A DNA stretch of 46,121 bases from Collinsella sp. Lineage in GTDB: Bacteria; Actinomycetota; Coriobacteriia; Coriobacteriales; Coriobacteriaceae. How positions within the stretch are numbered: the stretch's first letter is position 1; each line of letters begins with the position of its first letter. Shown here in pieces: positions 36,116 through 46,121 of this stretch. The notes below the pieces were generated by a model, which was not told where the DNA came from, searched no databases, and saw only the letters and a list, made by a program, of their open reading frames with translations. Made by a program: the position numbers and the translations under genes. The stretch lies in contig DXMX01000006.1 of NCBI GenBank assembly GCA_019413955.1, positions 1 to 46,121 on the forward strand, written 5' to 3'.

Positions 36116-36946
36116 CTAGAGCTCCTCTCCGGCGGCCGTGAGCTCTGCCATGGCCTGCTCAAACTGTTCATCGTTGGGGGCCTTACCGTGCCAACCCACC
36201 TGGTTCTCCATAAAGGAAACGCCCTTGCCCTTCATGGTCTCGGCGATAATGGCGGTCGGCTGGCCCTTGGTAGCGCGAGCCTCGGCAAAGGCGGCGCGGA
36301 TCTGGTCGAAGTCGTTGCCGTCGGCGAGCTCCACCACGTGGAACTTAAAGGCACGGAACTTGTCGGCGAGCGGCATGGGGTCGTTGACCTCCTCGACGGG
36401 ACCGTCGATCTGCAGGCCGTTGTGGTCGACGATCACGCAGAGGTTATCGAGCTGCTGGTTGCCGGCAAACATGGCGGCCTCCCAGACCTGGCCCTCCTCG
36501 CTCTCGCCATCGCCCAGCAGGGCGTACGTGCGGTAAGTATCACCCCAGTGCTTGGCGGCAACCGCCATGCCCACGGCGGCGGAGATGCCCTGGCCCAGCG
36601 AGCCGGTGGACATATCGACGCCCGGGGTGTCGTTCATGTTGGGATGACCCTGCAGGTGGCTGCCGATATGACGCAGCGTCTCGAGGTCCTCCTTGGGGAA
36701 GAACCCGCGCTCGGCGAGCACGGCGTACAGACCCGGAGCACAGTGGCCCTTGGAGAGCACAAAGCGATCGCGGTCGGCCTTGCGGGGATCGGCCGGGTCG
36801 ACGTTCATTTCCTCAAAGTACAGATAGGTCATGATGTCGGCAGCGCCGAGCGAACCGCCAGGATGGCCGGACTTGGCAGCGTGCACTCCGGTGACGATGC
36901 CCTTCCTTACCTCGTTGGCAACCTTTTTGAGCTCTTCGTCGCTCAT
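36116..36946 (-). CDS. Transketolase, N-terminal subunit
   Basis: 276 residues with the ThDP-binding GDGESEEGQVWEA motif, the SGHPGGSLGAADI motif (His27) and KGHCAPGLY. Pairs with the C-terminal subunit as an alpha2beta2 enzyme, the split form common in anaerobes and archaea. ATG follows GAAAGGAAGG. Confidence 0.93.
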   Translation of the reverse strand: MSDEELKKVANEVRKGIVTGVHAAKSGHPGGSLGAADIMTYLYFEEMNVDPADPRKADRDRFVLSKGHCAPGLYAVLAERGFFPKEDLETLRHIGSHLQGHPNMNDTPGVDMSTGSLGQGISAAVGMAVAAKHWGDTYRTYALLGDGESEEGQVWEAAMFAGNQQLDNLCVIVDHNGLQIDGPVEEVNDPMPLADKFRAFKFHVVELADGNDFDQIRAAFAEARATKGQPTAIIAETMKGKGVSFMENQVGWHGKAPNDEQFEQAMAELTAAGEEL

Positions 36947-37153
36947 TGTGCCTTCCTTTCATCCTCTTTAGACAAGATGCGCACGGCACAGAAGGTCGTC
37001 CCAACCCAGCCGCGATGCACGTACGTCATTCATTATGCTGGAAACTAGAAGCTTTACCAGAGTATTTATCATTATTTGAACAATTGAGCAGGCAGAACCG
37101 CTGATGAAACGGTTTATCAATGTGAACGTCTTTTGGATGGAACGCAGTCGGCC

Positions 37154-38044
37154 CTACGCGTTAATGTCCTTGAAGCCCTCACCGAAAGTTTCCGTAACGT
37201 CGGCCACGGTCACGATGGCGCGCGGGTCGCGCTCGCGCACGATCGTCTTGAGGGTATTGAGCTCTCGACGGCTCACGATGACCATAACCACTGGCTTCTC
37301 GGCACCCGAATACATGCCAGTCGCCTTAAACTTGGTACAACCACGACCCAGGCCATACATGATATCGGCAGCGATATCAGGGAACTTGTCCGAGATGATG
37401 AGTACCATACGGCGTTTGTTGCCACCATCGACCACGGCATCGATCACGTAGCCGCTAATGACCATCGAAAGGCCTGCATACAGTGCGTTTTCGATTGAAA
37501 AGACCGGAGCCGATAGCGCGCATACGGCAACATCGATCGCCATGACGGTCGAGCCCACCGGCAGCGAGGTGTTACGCGAGATGATTTGGCCAATCGTGTC
37601 CGAGCCGCCGGTGTTGGCGCCGGCGCGCAACACCATGCCGTAACCGATGCCCGTAATAATGCCGCCCCACATGGCAGGGAGCATCAGGTCCGCATCCGCC
37701 AGAGGTGCTACAAACGGGGCGAACAGATCGGTAAAGAAGCCCAGCAGCACAAAGCCCGTCGCGGTCTGCACCACGTAGAACATGCCGCCCTCGCGCATAA
37801 CGACCAACAACAGCAAGGCGTTCATCACGATCGTCTGAATACCAACGGGAAGCGATAGGCCGCGCGCCGCGCCGACCGCCTGGATAATGGTGGCAAGGCC
37901 CGTAACGCCACCGGCGGCAAGACCGTTGGGAATCAAAAACAAGTCGGTCGCGATGGCGGCCAAGGCACACCCCAACATGATCTGGGGCAGGTCGTGAAAG
38001 AAGTTCATCGAAAGAATGCGCTTGATGTCCAGACGATATGCCAT
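37154..38044 (-). CDS. YitT-family membrane protein (DUF2179)
   Basis: 296 residues. Five to six hydrophobic segments in the first 190 residues, with IPNGLAAGGVTGLA and GANTGGSDTIGQI as family motifs. A C-terminal soluble DUF2179 domain follows (VVMVIVSRRELNTLKTIV). Function unknown in general. ATG 38044 follows GAGGGAGG, which begins right after a terminator's T-run. Confidence 0.88.
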   Translation of the reverse strand: MAYRLDIKRILSMNFFHDLPQIMLGCALAAIATDLFLIPNGLAAGGVTGLATIIQAVGAARGLSLPVGIQTIVMNALLLLVVMREGGMFYVVQTATGFVLLGFFTDLFAPFVAPLADADLMLPAMWGGIITGIGYGMVLRAGANTGGSDTIGQIISRNTSLPVGSTVMAIDVAVCALSAPVFSIENALYAGLSMVISGYVIDAVVDGGNKRRMVLIISDKFPDIAADIMYGLGRGCTKFKATGMYSGAEKPVVMVIVSRRELNTLKTIVRERDPRAIVTVADVTETFGEGFKDINA

Positions 38045-38054
38045 GCTGCCTCCC

Positions 38055-38086
38055 TCAAAAAAGCGCACCCAAACGGATGCGCTTTG
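38055..38086 (-). terminator. Intrinsic terminator abutting the yitT-type gene's ribosome site
   Basis: AAAGCGCATCC (genome 38075-38085) pairs with GGGTGCGCTTT (38060-38070), loop GTTT, then T6 which runs into GAGGGAGG. Only about 12 bases separate the T-run from the start codon. It may be the prfB terminator, an attenuator, or both. Confidence 0.85.
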
Positions 38087-38209
38087 AACTTCTTCTTGTA
38101 TTCGATTCTACCGATTCGCCGGACAAAAACCACCCCTGCGCAGGGTTTATTCTGGATACAAACCCGTCCAACCGTTGGGCTTAGCATCGGCTTGAAACTG
38201 CCCGATGTT

Positions 38210-39357
38210 TTAGACCTCCGAGCCTTCTGCATCGGCGTTGCCGGTGGCCCAGCGATGGTAGCCAACAACAAACGGGTCCAGGTCGCCATCGTCAAGAACG
38301 GCCTCGACATTGCTGGTCTCCACGCCCGTGCGTAGGTCCTTGACCATCTGGTACGGGTAGAGCACGTAGCTGCGAATCTGGTTGCCAAAACCAATCGTGG
38401 TCTTGGGTCCGCGGATCTCATCCAGGGCCTCGGCGCGCTTCTCGAGCTCAATCTCGTACAGGCGAGCCTTGAGGATCTGCATGCACGCGGCCTTGTTCTG
38501 AATCTGGCTGCGCTCGTTTTGGCAGGTAACCACAATGCCGCTGGGGAAATGCGTCACGCGCACGGCGGAGTCGGTGGTGTTGACGCCCTGACCGCCCGGG
38601 CCGCTCGCGTGGTACACGTCCACGCGGATGTCATCGGGACTGATCTCAATGTCGATATCATCGGGTAGCACGGGGATGACCTCGACGCCGGCAAACGTGG
38701 TCTGGCGGCGCTTCTTGTCGTCGGTGGGGCTAATGCGAACCAAGCGGTGGACGCCGGCCTCGGCGCGCAGCATGCCAAATGCGTCCTTGCCCTCGACGGT
38801 AAAGGTCGCGCGGTCGATGCCGATGACCTCGGCCGCGGGACAGTCGTTGATGGTGACCTTCCAGCCGCGACGCTGGCAGTACTTCATGTACATCTTAAAG
38901 AGCATGAAGGTCCAGTCCTGCGCCTCCAGACCACCCTGTCCGGGCTTGATGGTCACAATGGCATCGCCGTGATCGAACTCACCGGTAAACCAGCTCGAAA
39001 GCTCAAGCTCATCGATGGCACGGGCCAGGCGCTCAGCCGTGGCTGCAGCCTCCTCGCGAAGGGCGGCGGCGTCGGGGTCATCCCCCATCTCCTCGGCAAG
39101 CTCCAGCGCGGCGCGGGCATCGGAAAGCTCGCCGCGCGCGGTGTCCACGGCAGCGATATCTTCCTTGGTGCGCGCAATCTCCTCCATGGTGGCACGGGCG
39201 GCGTCGGCGTCATCCCAAAAGCCAGGGGCAACACTTTTGGCCTCGAGCTCGGACACGCGGGTACGCTTCTCGTCCAGGTGGAGATATGACTCGACCTCAC
39301 CGAGCCGGTCCGCAAACGCGTCCAGCTCGGCGGGCGTTACCTCTAAAGCCTCAGCCA

Positions 39358-39358
<1 letters not shown>
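38210..39358 (-). CDS. prfB: Peptide chain release factor 2
   Basis: 382 residues. Releases peptides at UGA and UAA stop codons. The catalytic GGQ is at 255-257. The stop-codon-reading tripeptide, normally SPF, reads SPT here (210-212, within VRISPTDDKK), confirmed on the DNA. The usual programmed +1 frameshift with internal TGA near codon 25 is absent: the frame is open through ESYLHLDEKR. ATG 39358 overlaps the secA stop by one base (TAATG). Confidence 0.94.
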
Positions 39359-42165
<2,807 letters not shown>

Positions 42166-42294
42166 GTGGTTTTCCTTTTTGGCCATCGCCCACGCCGTGC
42201 AGCTGCGGGCGAGTTAAACACAGATGATTGTACTTTAGCCAAACAAGGCGCGGCCTATACGGTCGACCTCGACCGCCACGTAATAACTACGACC

Positions 42295-42392
42295 AACCTG
42301 CCACAATGGACAGGTTAATTTTGGCAGGTTTTATCTGGGCAAACGCTGCCTCTCTGCCATTTGATGCAATGGGGGCAGGTTGGTTTGCACCA
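42295..42392. repeat. AACCTGCC hairpin copy 2 plus GGGGCAGG/TTTGCACC half-site
   Basis: 42295-42330 (AACCTGCCACAATGGACAGG onward) matches the 30113-30149 element. The half-site 42371-42392 (GGCAGGTTGGTTTGCACC) resembles those at 12121, 12155 and 1281. Two repeat families thus lie side by side in the secA-rpmE gap of about 305 bp, which otherwise has no gene. Confidence 0.75.
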
Positions 42393-42437
42393 AAAAAAGA
42401 AAAGGGCCGCGCACCCAAACGGATGCGCGGCCCTTAT
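42392..42437 (-). terminator. Intrinsic terminator of rpmE
   Basis: AAGGGCCGCGC and its complement (42402-42412 with 42425-42435) form a perfect 11-bp stem, extended to ATCC/GGGT with loop GTTT, then a T-rich tail TTTTCTTTTTTT. The core GCGCATCCGTTTGGGTGCGC is identical to that of the terminator at 38055-38086. Confidence 0.92.
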
Positions 42438-42470
42438 GCCATGAATGCGAGCGATTCCGCGGCGAGCTAT

Positions 42471-42896
42471 TTACTCAGCAGCCTCGGTGGTCTCGGCCTC
42501 GGCAGCGGCCTCCTCGACGGGAGCCTCTGCGGGAGCCTCGGCGGCCTGCTTGGCAGCCTCCTCGGCGAACTTAGCGGCACGCTTAGCCTTCTCGGCAGCC
42601 TTAGCCTCAGCGGCGGCCTTGCGAGCGGCCTCGGCCTCAGCAGCCTTGGCGGCCTTGGCAGCCTTGGCCTCCTCAGCCTTCTTGAGCTGGGCGGCAGCGG
42701 CGCCACCGAACTTGTCGGCGAAGCGCTGGACGCGTCCACCGGTGTCGACGAACTTCTGCTGGCCGGTGTAGAACGGGTGGCACTCGTTGCAAAGCTCAAC
42801 CTTCATCTCGGACACGGTAGCGTGCGTCTTGAAGGTGTTGCCGCAGGAGCACGTCACCGTGCACTCGACATACTGGGGATGGATACCCTGCTTCAT
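42471..42896 (-). CDS. rpmE: Ribosomal protein L31 with long acidic/basic C-terminal tail
   Basis: 141 residues; normal L31 is about 70. The first 72 residues are a zinc-binding (C+) L31 with CSCG (Cys16, Cys18) and CNECHPFYTG (Cys36, Cys39). The last 70 residues are Ala, Glu and Lys only, almost surely one long helix ending in an acidic stretch. Codon use is the same across the join. ATG 42896 follows AAGGAG with 7-base spacing. Confidence 0.92.
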   Translation of the reverse strand: MKQGIHPQYVECTVTCSCGNTFKTHATVSEMKVELCNECHPFYTGQQKFVDTGGRVQRFADKFGGAAAAQLKKAEEAKAAKAAKAAEAEAARKAAAEAKAAEKAKRAAKFAEEAAKQAAEAPAEAPVEEAAAEAETTEAAE

Positions 42897-42903
42897 GGTA
42901 GGA

Positions 42904-42967
42904 CTCCTTATTGGTCAGGCGCTGGTTACCGATCAGCGCATAAGGCGTCTTGGTTTCCGACCAAGAC
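42904..42967 (-). promoter_or_regulatory. Structured leader of rpmE that could mask its ribosome site
   Basis: In mRNA order: hairpin GTCTTGGT-CGGAA-ACCAAGAC, linker GCCTTAT, hairpin GCGCTG...CAGCGC, then CTGACCAATAAGGAG. The linker CCTTAT (genome 42940-42945) is exactly complementary to ATAAGG of the ribosome site (42906-42911), enclosing hairpin 2. TTGGTC of hairpin 1 could also pair with GACCAA. L31 leader RNAs, including a Coriobacteria class, are known from comparative genomics; membership is not tested. Confidence 0.65.
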
Positions 42968-43202
42968 AACAAACTCGGCTATGGTACCACGGCGCCGCGC
43001 GTCCCACAAAAGGTTCACGGTCTTTGTGCAACGCGGCGTGGCCAACCGCAGCGGACACGCACCCTGTCGCCCCTTCGCCCATGTTGCAGACGTGTAACGC
43101 CGCAGTAAGCACACCCCTTTTGGCGCCAGACGGGTACAATGATGAACACTGTACCGTAGCGGAGCGCCCCGCGCGCGCCGCAACCACGCGAAAGGGTTTC
43201 CC
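42968..43202. other. Divergent promoter region, rpmE / ACT gene
   Basis: No gene. A plus-strand -10-like TACAAT lies at 43135-43140, 63 bp before the ACT-protein start; its -35 is poor. Confidence 0.4.
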
Positions 43203-43490
43203 ATGGCCGAGATCTCGTCCTCCCGTATCGTCATCACCGTCCTTGGCAAGAACCGCCCCGGTATCGTCGCCGGCGTCACCCGTGTTCTAGGCGAGGCCAA
43301 CGTCGACATCCGCGACATCACGCAGTCCATTATCGAGGACATCTTCACCATGACCATGCTGGCCGACACCGCCGAGTCCAAGCTCGACTTCGCCGAGCTG
43401 CAGAAGGCGCTGGCCGAGGCCGGCGAGCTTTCGGGCGTCAACGTGTCCATCCAGCGCGAGGACGTCTTTAACTTTATGTACCGCCTGTAG
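43203..43490 (+). CDS. ACT-domain protein (UPF0237 type)
   Basis: 95 residues, full length for the family. One ACT domain: VLGKNRPGIVAGVTRVLGEANVDIRDITQSI carries the ligand-binding Gly-rich turn (in two halves). Binds an amino acid or similar small molecule; partner unknown. ATG follows GAAAGGG. It precedes citrate synthase by 77 bp. Confidence 0.9.
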   Translation: MAEISSSRIVITVLGKNRPGIVAGVTRVLGEANVDIRDITQSIIEDIFTMTMLADTAESKLDFAELQKALAEAGELSGVNVSIQREDVFNFMYRL

Positions 43491-43567
43491 CGAACAAGCC
43501 GCTCGGGGCAGCTTGACGTCATATCGTCCAAGCGCGCGGCCCCAAAGCGGACCGGAGAGGAGCGCGC

Positions 43568-44986
43568 ATGGCCTACGACGCCAAGAAAATCTACTACCGC
43601 TTCGACGATCACCTGAGCCGCCTGGTTCTGGATTACGAGGCGAGCCGTCAGATTTCGCCCGAAAGCGAAAACCTCTACCACGGCCTGCCGACCGCCCCAT
43701 ACGACGAGGACCTGTTCGTAGAGCACAACGTCAAGCGCGGCCTGCGCAATGCCGACGGCTCGGGCGTGGTCGCGGGCCTTACCCGCATCTCGGATGTGCA
43801 TGGCTACAACAAGGTCGACGGCAAAGTCGTGCCCGATCAGGGCAAACTCACGCTTCGTGGCTACAGCATCGAGGACCTGGTCAACAACGCCCAGGCCGAG
43901 GATCGCTATGGCTACGAAGAGGTCGCCTACCTGCTCATCACGGGCTCGCTGCCCAACAAGGAAGAGCTCGACGGCTTCTGCGAGCGCCTAGGTGCCTTTA
44001 GACATCTGAGCGACGAGTACGTCAAAGAGTTTCCCATGACCACGGTGTCGTCGAGCATCATGAATGTGCTTCAGCGCGCCGTGCTGCTGCTCTACGCCTT
44101 CGATGCCGAACCAGACGTGATCACGCCCGAGCACGAAATCGACGTCGCCATTTCCATGCTCGCACGTCTCCCGCGCATCGCCGCCTTCGCACACATGGCC
44201 TCGGTCGCCAAGCTTCGCGGCTCCGAGGTTCACGTGCCGCACCCCACGCCCGGCCTCTCCACCGCCGAGACCATCCTACAGGTCCTGCGCGGCGGCATGG
44301 CGTTCACCCGCGATGAGGCGATGCTGCTCGACGTGATGCTTATGCTGCATGCCGAGCACGGCGGCGGCAACAACTCCACCTTCGCTTGCCGCGTGCTGTC
44401 GTCTTCGGCCACCGACCCGTATTCCGCCTACGCCGCGGCTATCGGCTCGCTCAAGGGCCCGCGCCACGGCGGCGCCAATGCCAAGGTCGTGTCTATGCAC
44501 GAGGACATCCGCGCGCATGTCTCCAACTGGGAGGACGAGGACGAGGTCGCGGCCTACCTGGGCAAGATCCTCGACAAGCAGGCCTTCGACGGCACGGGCC
44601 TCATCTACGGCATGGGCCACGCCGTCTATACGCTCAGCGACCCGCGCGCCGAGGTCTGCCGCCGTTACGCGCGCTCACTGGCAGCCAAGAAGGACTTGGG
44701 CGAAGAGTTCGCGCTCATCGAGCGTATCGAGCGCCTGGCACCCCAGGTCATGCGCGACCACGGCATGACCAAGCCCATCTGCGCCAACATCGACCTGTAC
44801 ACGGGCTTTATCTACAAGATGCTCGGCGTGCCCGAGACGCTCTTTACGCCGCTATTCGCCGTCGCCCGCATGGCCGGCTGGTCTGCGCACCGCATGGAAG
44901 AGCTCTTCTGCGCGCACCGTATTATTCGCCCGGCCTATCGTCCGGTGATCGAGCCGCTGGAGTACAAGCCGCTCGCTGACCGCTAG
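43568..44986 (+). CDS. gltA: Citrate synthase
   Basis: 472 residues, a little longer than usual. Condenses oxaloacetate and acetyl-CoA. Catalytic residues: His261 in HAEHGGGNNSTF, His351 in GMGHAVYTLSDPRA, Asp409 in CANIDLYTGF. ATG follows GGAGAGGAG. No aconitase or isocitrate dehydrogenase is in the window; citrate probably serves 2-oxoglutarate and glutamate synthesis, matching gltBD. Confidence 0.93.
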   Translation: MAYDAKKIYYRFDDHLSRLVLDYEASRQISPESENLYHGLPTAPYDEDLFVEHNVKRGLRNADGSGVVAGLTRISDVHGYNKVDGKVVPDQGKLTLRGYSIEDLVNNAQAEDRYGYEEVAYLLITGSLPNKEELDGFCERLGAFRHLSDEYVKEFPMTTVSSSIMNVLQRAVLLLYAFDAEPDVITPEHEIDVAISMLARLPRIAAFAHMASVAKLRGSEVHVPHPTPGLSTAETILQVLRGGMAFTRDEAMLLDVMLMLHAEHGGGNNSTFACRVLSSSATDPYSAYAAAIGSLKGPRHGGANAKVVSMHEDIRAHVSNWEDEDEVAAYLGKILDKQAFDGTGLIYGMGHAVYTLSDPRAEVCRRYARSLAAKKDLGEEFALIERIERLAPQVMRDHGMTKPICANIDLYTGFIYKMLGVPETLFTPLFAVARMAGWSAHRMEELFCAHRIIRPAYRPVIEPLEYKPLADR

Positions 44987-45011
44987 GACGCGGACCGTTA
45001 TAGAACTCGAG

Positions 45012-45048
45012 CGTGGCCAGGGACCCAAGCCCTTGGCCACACTTTTTA
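45012..45048 (+). terminator. Intrinsic terminator of citrate synthase
   Basis: GTGGCCAGGG (45013-45022) pairs with CCCTTGGCCAC (45030-45040), then ACTTTTTA. Confidence 0.88.
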
Positions 45049-45072
45049 TGCCAGTAGAAAGGGCTGCATCAA

Positions 45073-45915
45073 ATGATTGTGTTTTCCGATATGGATGGGA
45101 CGCTGCTGACGAGCGATAAGCAGATGAGCGACGCCACTTGGGCAATGCTCGACGAGCTCGCACGTCGTGGCATCGAGTTTGTTCCCTGCACGGGGCGCCC
45201 GCTGTCGGGCATCTTTGAGCCCATTCTCGCCCATCCCGCCGTGCACTACGCGGTCTGCGCCAACGGCGCCAGCGTCTGGCGGCTCGACGAAGATACGCCC
45301 ACCGACACCTCACGTGCTACGCGCATTTTGAGCCGACCGCTCGATTGCGGCATTGCCCACCGCATCCATCGCATTGCCGCCGGCCACGATGTGACCTTCG
45401 ATATCTTCGCGGATGGACAGTGCTTCCTCCCCCGCTCGCTATACGGGCGCCTGGATGAGTTCTGCGGCGGTGACCCCCACATCGCGGCTTCGCTCAAGCG
45501 CACACGAACACCGATCGACATGGATATCGACAGTAAGATCGACGAGGTCGAGACACTCGAACGCATCGCCATGTACTGGCACGACCCGGCCGATCGCGAC
45601 GCCATCGCGGCGGAGCTCGACACGCTCGGAGGCATTGAGGTCACGCGTTCGTACGCCATGAATATCGAGGTCATGGGCGAGGGCGCCACCAAGGGAACGG
45701 CCCTCACATGGCTATGCGAGCACCTGGGCGAGCGTCTCGCCGACGCCTGGGGCTTCGGCGACAACATCAACGACATTCCCATGCTGCAGGCAGCAGGCCA
45801 CGGCATAGCCATGATCAACGGCGAGCCCGAAGACCGCGACGCCGCCGACGCCATCACCGAGTTCGACAACGACCACGACGGCGTCGCCCGCACCATCATG
45901 GCCGCCCTCGCCTAG
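45073..45915 (+). CDS. Cof-type HAD-superfamily phosphatase
   Basis: 280 residues. Nucleophile motif FSDMDGTLL (Asp6, Asp8), motif II CTGRP, motif III Lys in ATKGTAL, and motif IV GFGDNINDIPML are all present; a type IIB cap lies between. Dephosphorylates a sugar phosphate or flavin precursor, substrate unknown. ATG 45073 follows GAAAGGG. Confidence 0.92.
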   Translation: MIVFSDMDGTLLTSDKQMSDATWAMLDELARRGIEFVPCTGRPLSGIFEPILAHPAVHYAVCANGASVWRLDEDTPTDTSRATRILSRPLDCGIAHRIHRIAAGHDVTFDIFADGQCFLPRSLYGRLDEFCGGDPHIAASLKRTRTPIDMDIDSKIDEVETLERIAMYWHDPADRDAIAAELDTLGGIEVTRSYAMNIEVMGEGATKGTALTWLCEHLGERLADAWGFGDNINDIPMLQAAGHGIAMINGEPEDRDAADAITEFDNDHDGVARTIMAALA

Positions 45916-45929
45916 TCATCGGCTAGTCA

Positions 45930-46032
45930 TTGGGGACGTTCTTGAATGACTAGTCGTTGGGGACACTCTTCGTGAAAAGCTGCAAGGACTGTCCCCCACT
46001 GCCGGCAGAACGGGAACGTCCCCAGCTGCCGG
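45930..46032. repeat. GGGGACGTTC / GAACGTCCCC repeat cluster
   Basis: GGGGACGTTC near 45933 faces GAACGTCCCC near 46015; inside, GGGGACA faces TGTCCCC; CTAGTCAT/ATGACTAG forms a further stem at the left. Shares an exact 20-mer with 16807-16826. Confidence 0.75.
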
Positions 46033-46033
46033 A

Positions 46034-46121
46034 TTAAGCGAGGTCCTCTAGCACGCGGCGGAGCTCCTGCTGAACGGCGTGGTCGCGGTTACGACCCACC
46101 ACGCGATCGGCAACCGCCCTG
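46034..46121 (-). CDS. C-terminal end of an unidentified gene
   Basis: The last 28 codons read RAVADRVVGRNRDHAVQQEL and end in RVLEDLA, then TAA. The rest lies beyond the right edge. Coding character is clear from third-base GC; no family can be named. Confidence 0.6.
   Translation of the reverse strand, partial: RAVADRVVGRNRDHAVQQELRRVLEDLA

Overview
The window is a GC-rich chromosomal segment. Its gene set is typical of a Gram-positive gut anaerobe, and it most resembles Coriobacteriia, probably Collinsella. That assignment comes from gene content, codon use and recalled similarity; no database was searched. Almost all of it is coding, mostly on the minus strand. The genes are single or short operons separated by many palindromic intergenic repeats.

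Layout. 1-5 kb: the N-terminal part of an iron-sulfur flavoprotein that runs off the left edge, an EFR1-type flavodoxin/ferredoxin, and a DEAD-box RNA helicase with a long Arg/Gly-rich tail. 5.5-8.7 kb (+): an FHA-domain protein followed by a membrane Ser/Thr protein kinase. 9-12 kb (+): a copper operon, copA-copZ-csoR, behind a promoter with a CsoR-type operator. 12.2-16.5 kb: a small zinc-ribbon membrane protein, an amidohydrolase, an AbiEi/nuclease-like protein bracketed by repeats, and an unknown protein. 16.9-23.1 kb (-): glutamate synthase gltBD. 23.4-24.7 kb (+): an Nramp metal transporter broken by a one-base frameshift. 24.8-27.4 kb (-): flavin reductase with a rubredoxin-like protein, a TPR protein with smpB, and tRNA-Gln and tRNA-Glu. 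27.7-30.1 kb: a small unknown, an ArsC/Spx-like protein, a VanZ-like protein and a solitary serine recombinase. 30.3-42.2 kb (-): rnr, ftsE-ftsX, a split transketolase, a YitT-type membrane protein, and secA-prfB. 42.5-46.1 kb: rpmE with a structured leader, an ACT-domain protein, citrate synthase, a HAD phosphatase and the tail of another gene.

The most unusual content lies between the genes. At least six palindromic families are present, and no transposase is encoded in the window. The best defined is a 57-bp unit (16-bp inverted arms around a 25-bp core). It occurs nine times at exactly the same length, and eight copies form head-to-tail pairs with an 80-81 bp period. Another is a 46-bp hairpin unit repeated three times at an exact 62-bp period. 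A 67-bp family occurs twice. These look like REPIN/MITE-type elements, but the fixed lengths and fixed pairing suggest a specific mechanism.

Other points: release factor 2 carries SPT where the stop-codon-reading tripeptide is normally SPF. FtsE has an N-terminal Pro/Ala/Gln-rich extension of about 173 residues. L31 has a 70-residue Ala/Glu/Lys tail, and its leader could hide the ribosome binding site. An intrinsic terminator sits directly against the yitT ribosome binding site. The FHA/kinase pair looks like a small uncharacterised signalling module.
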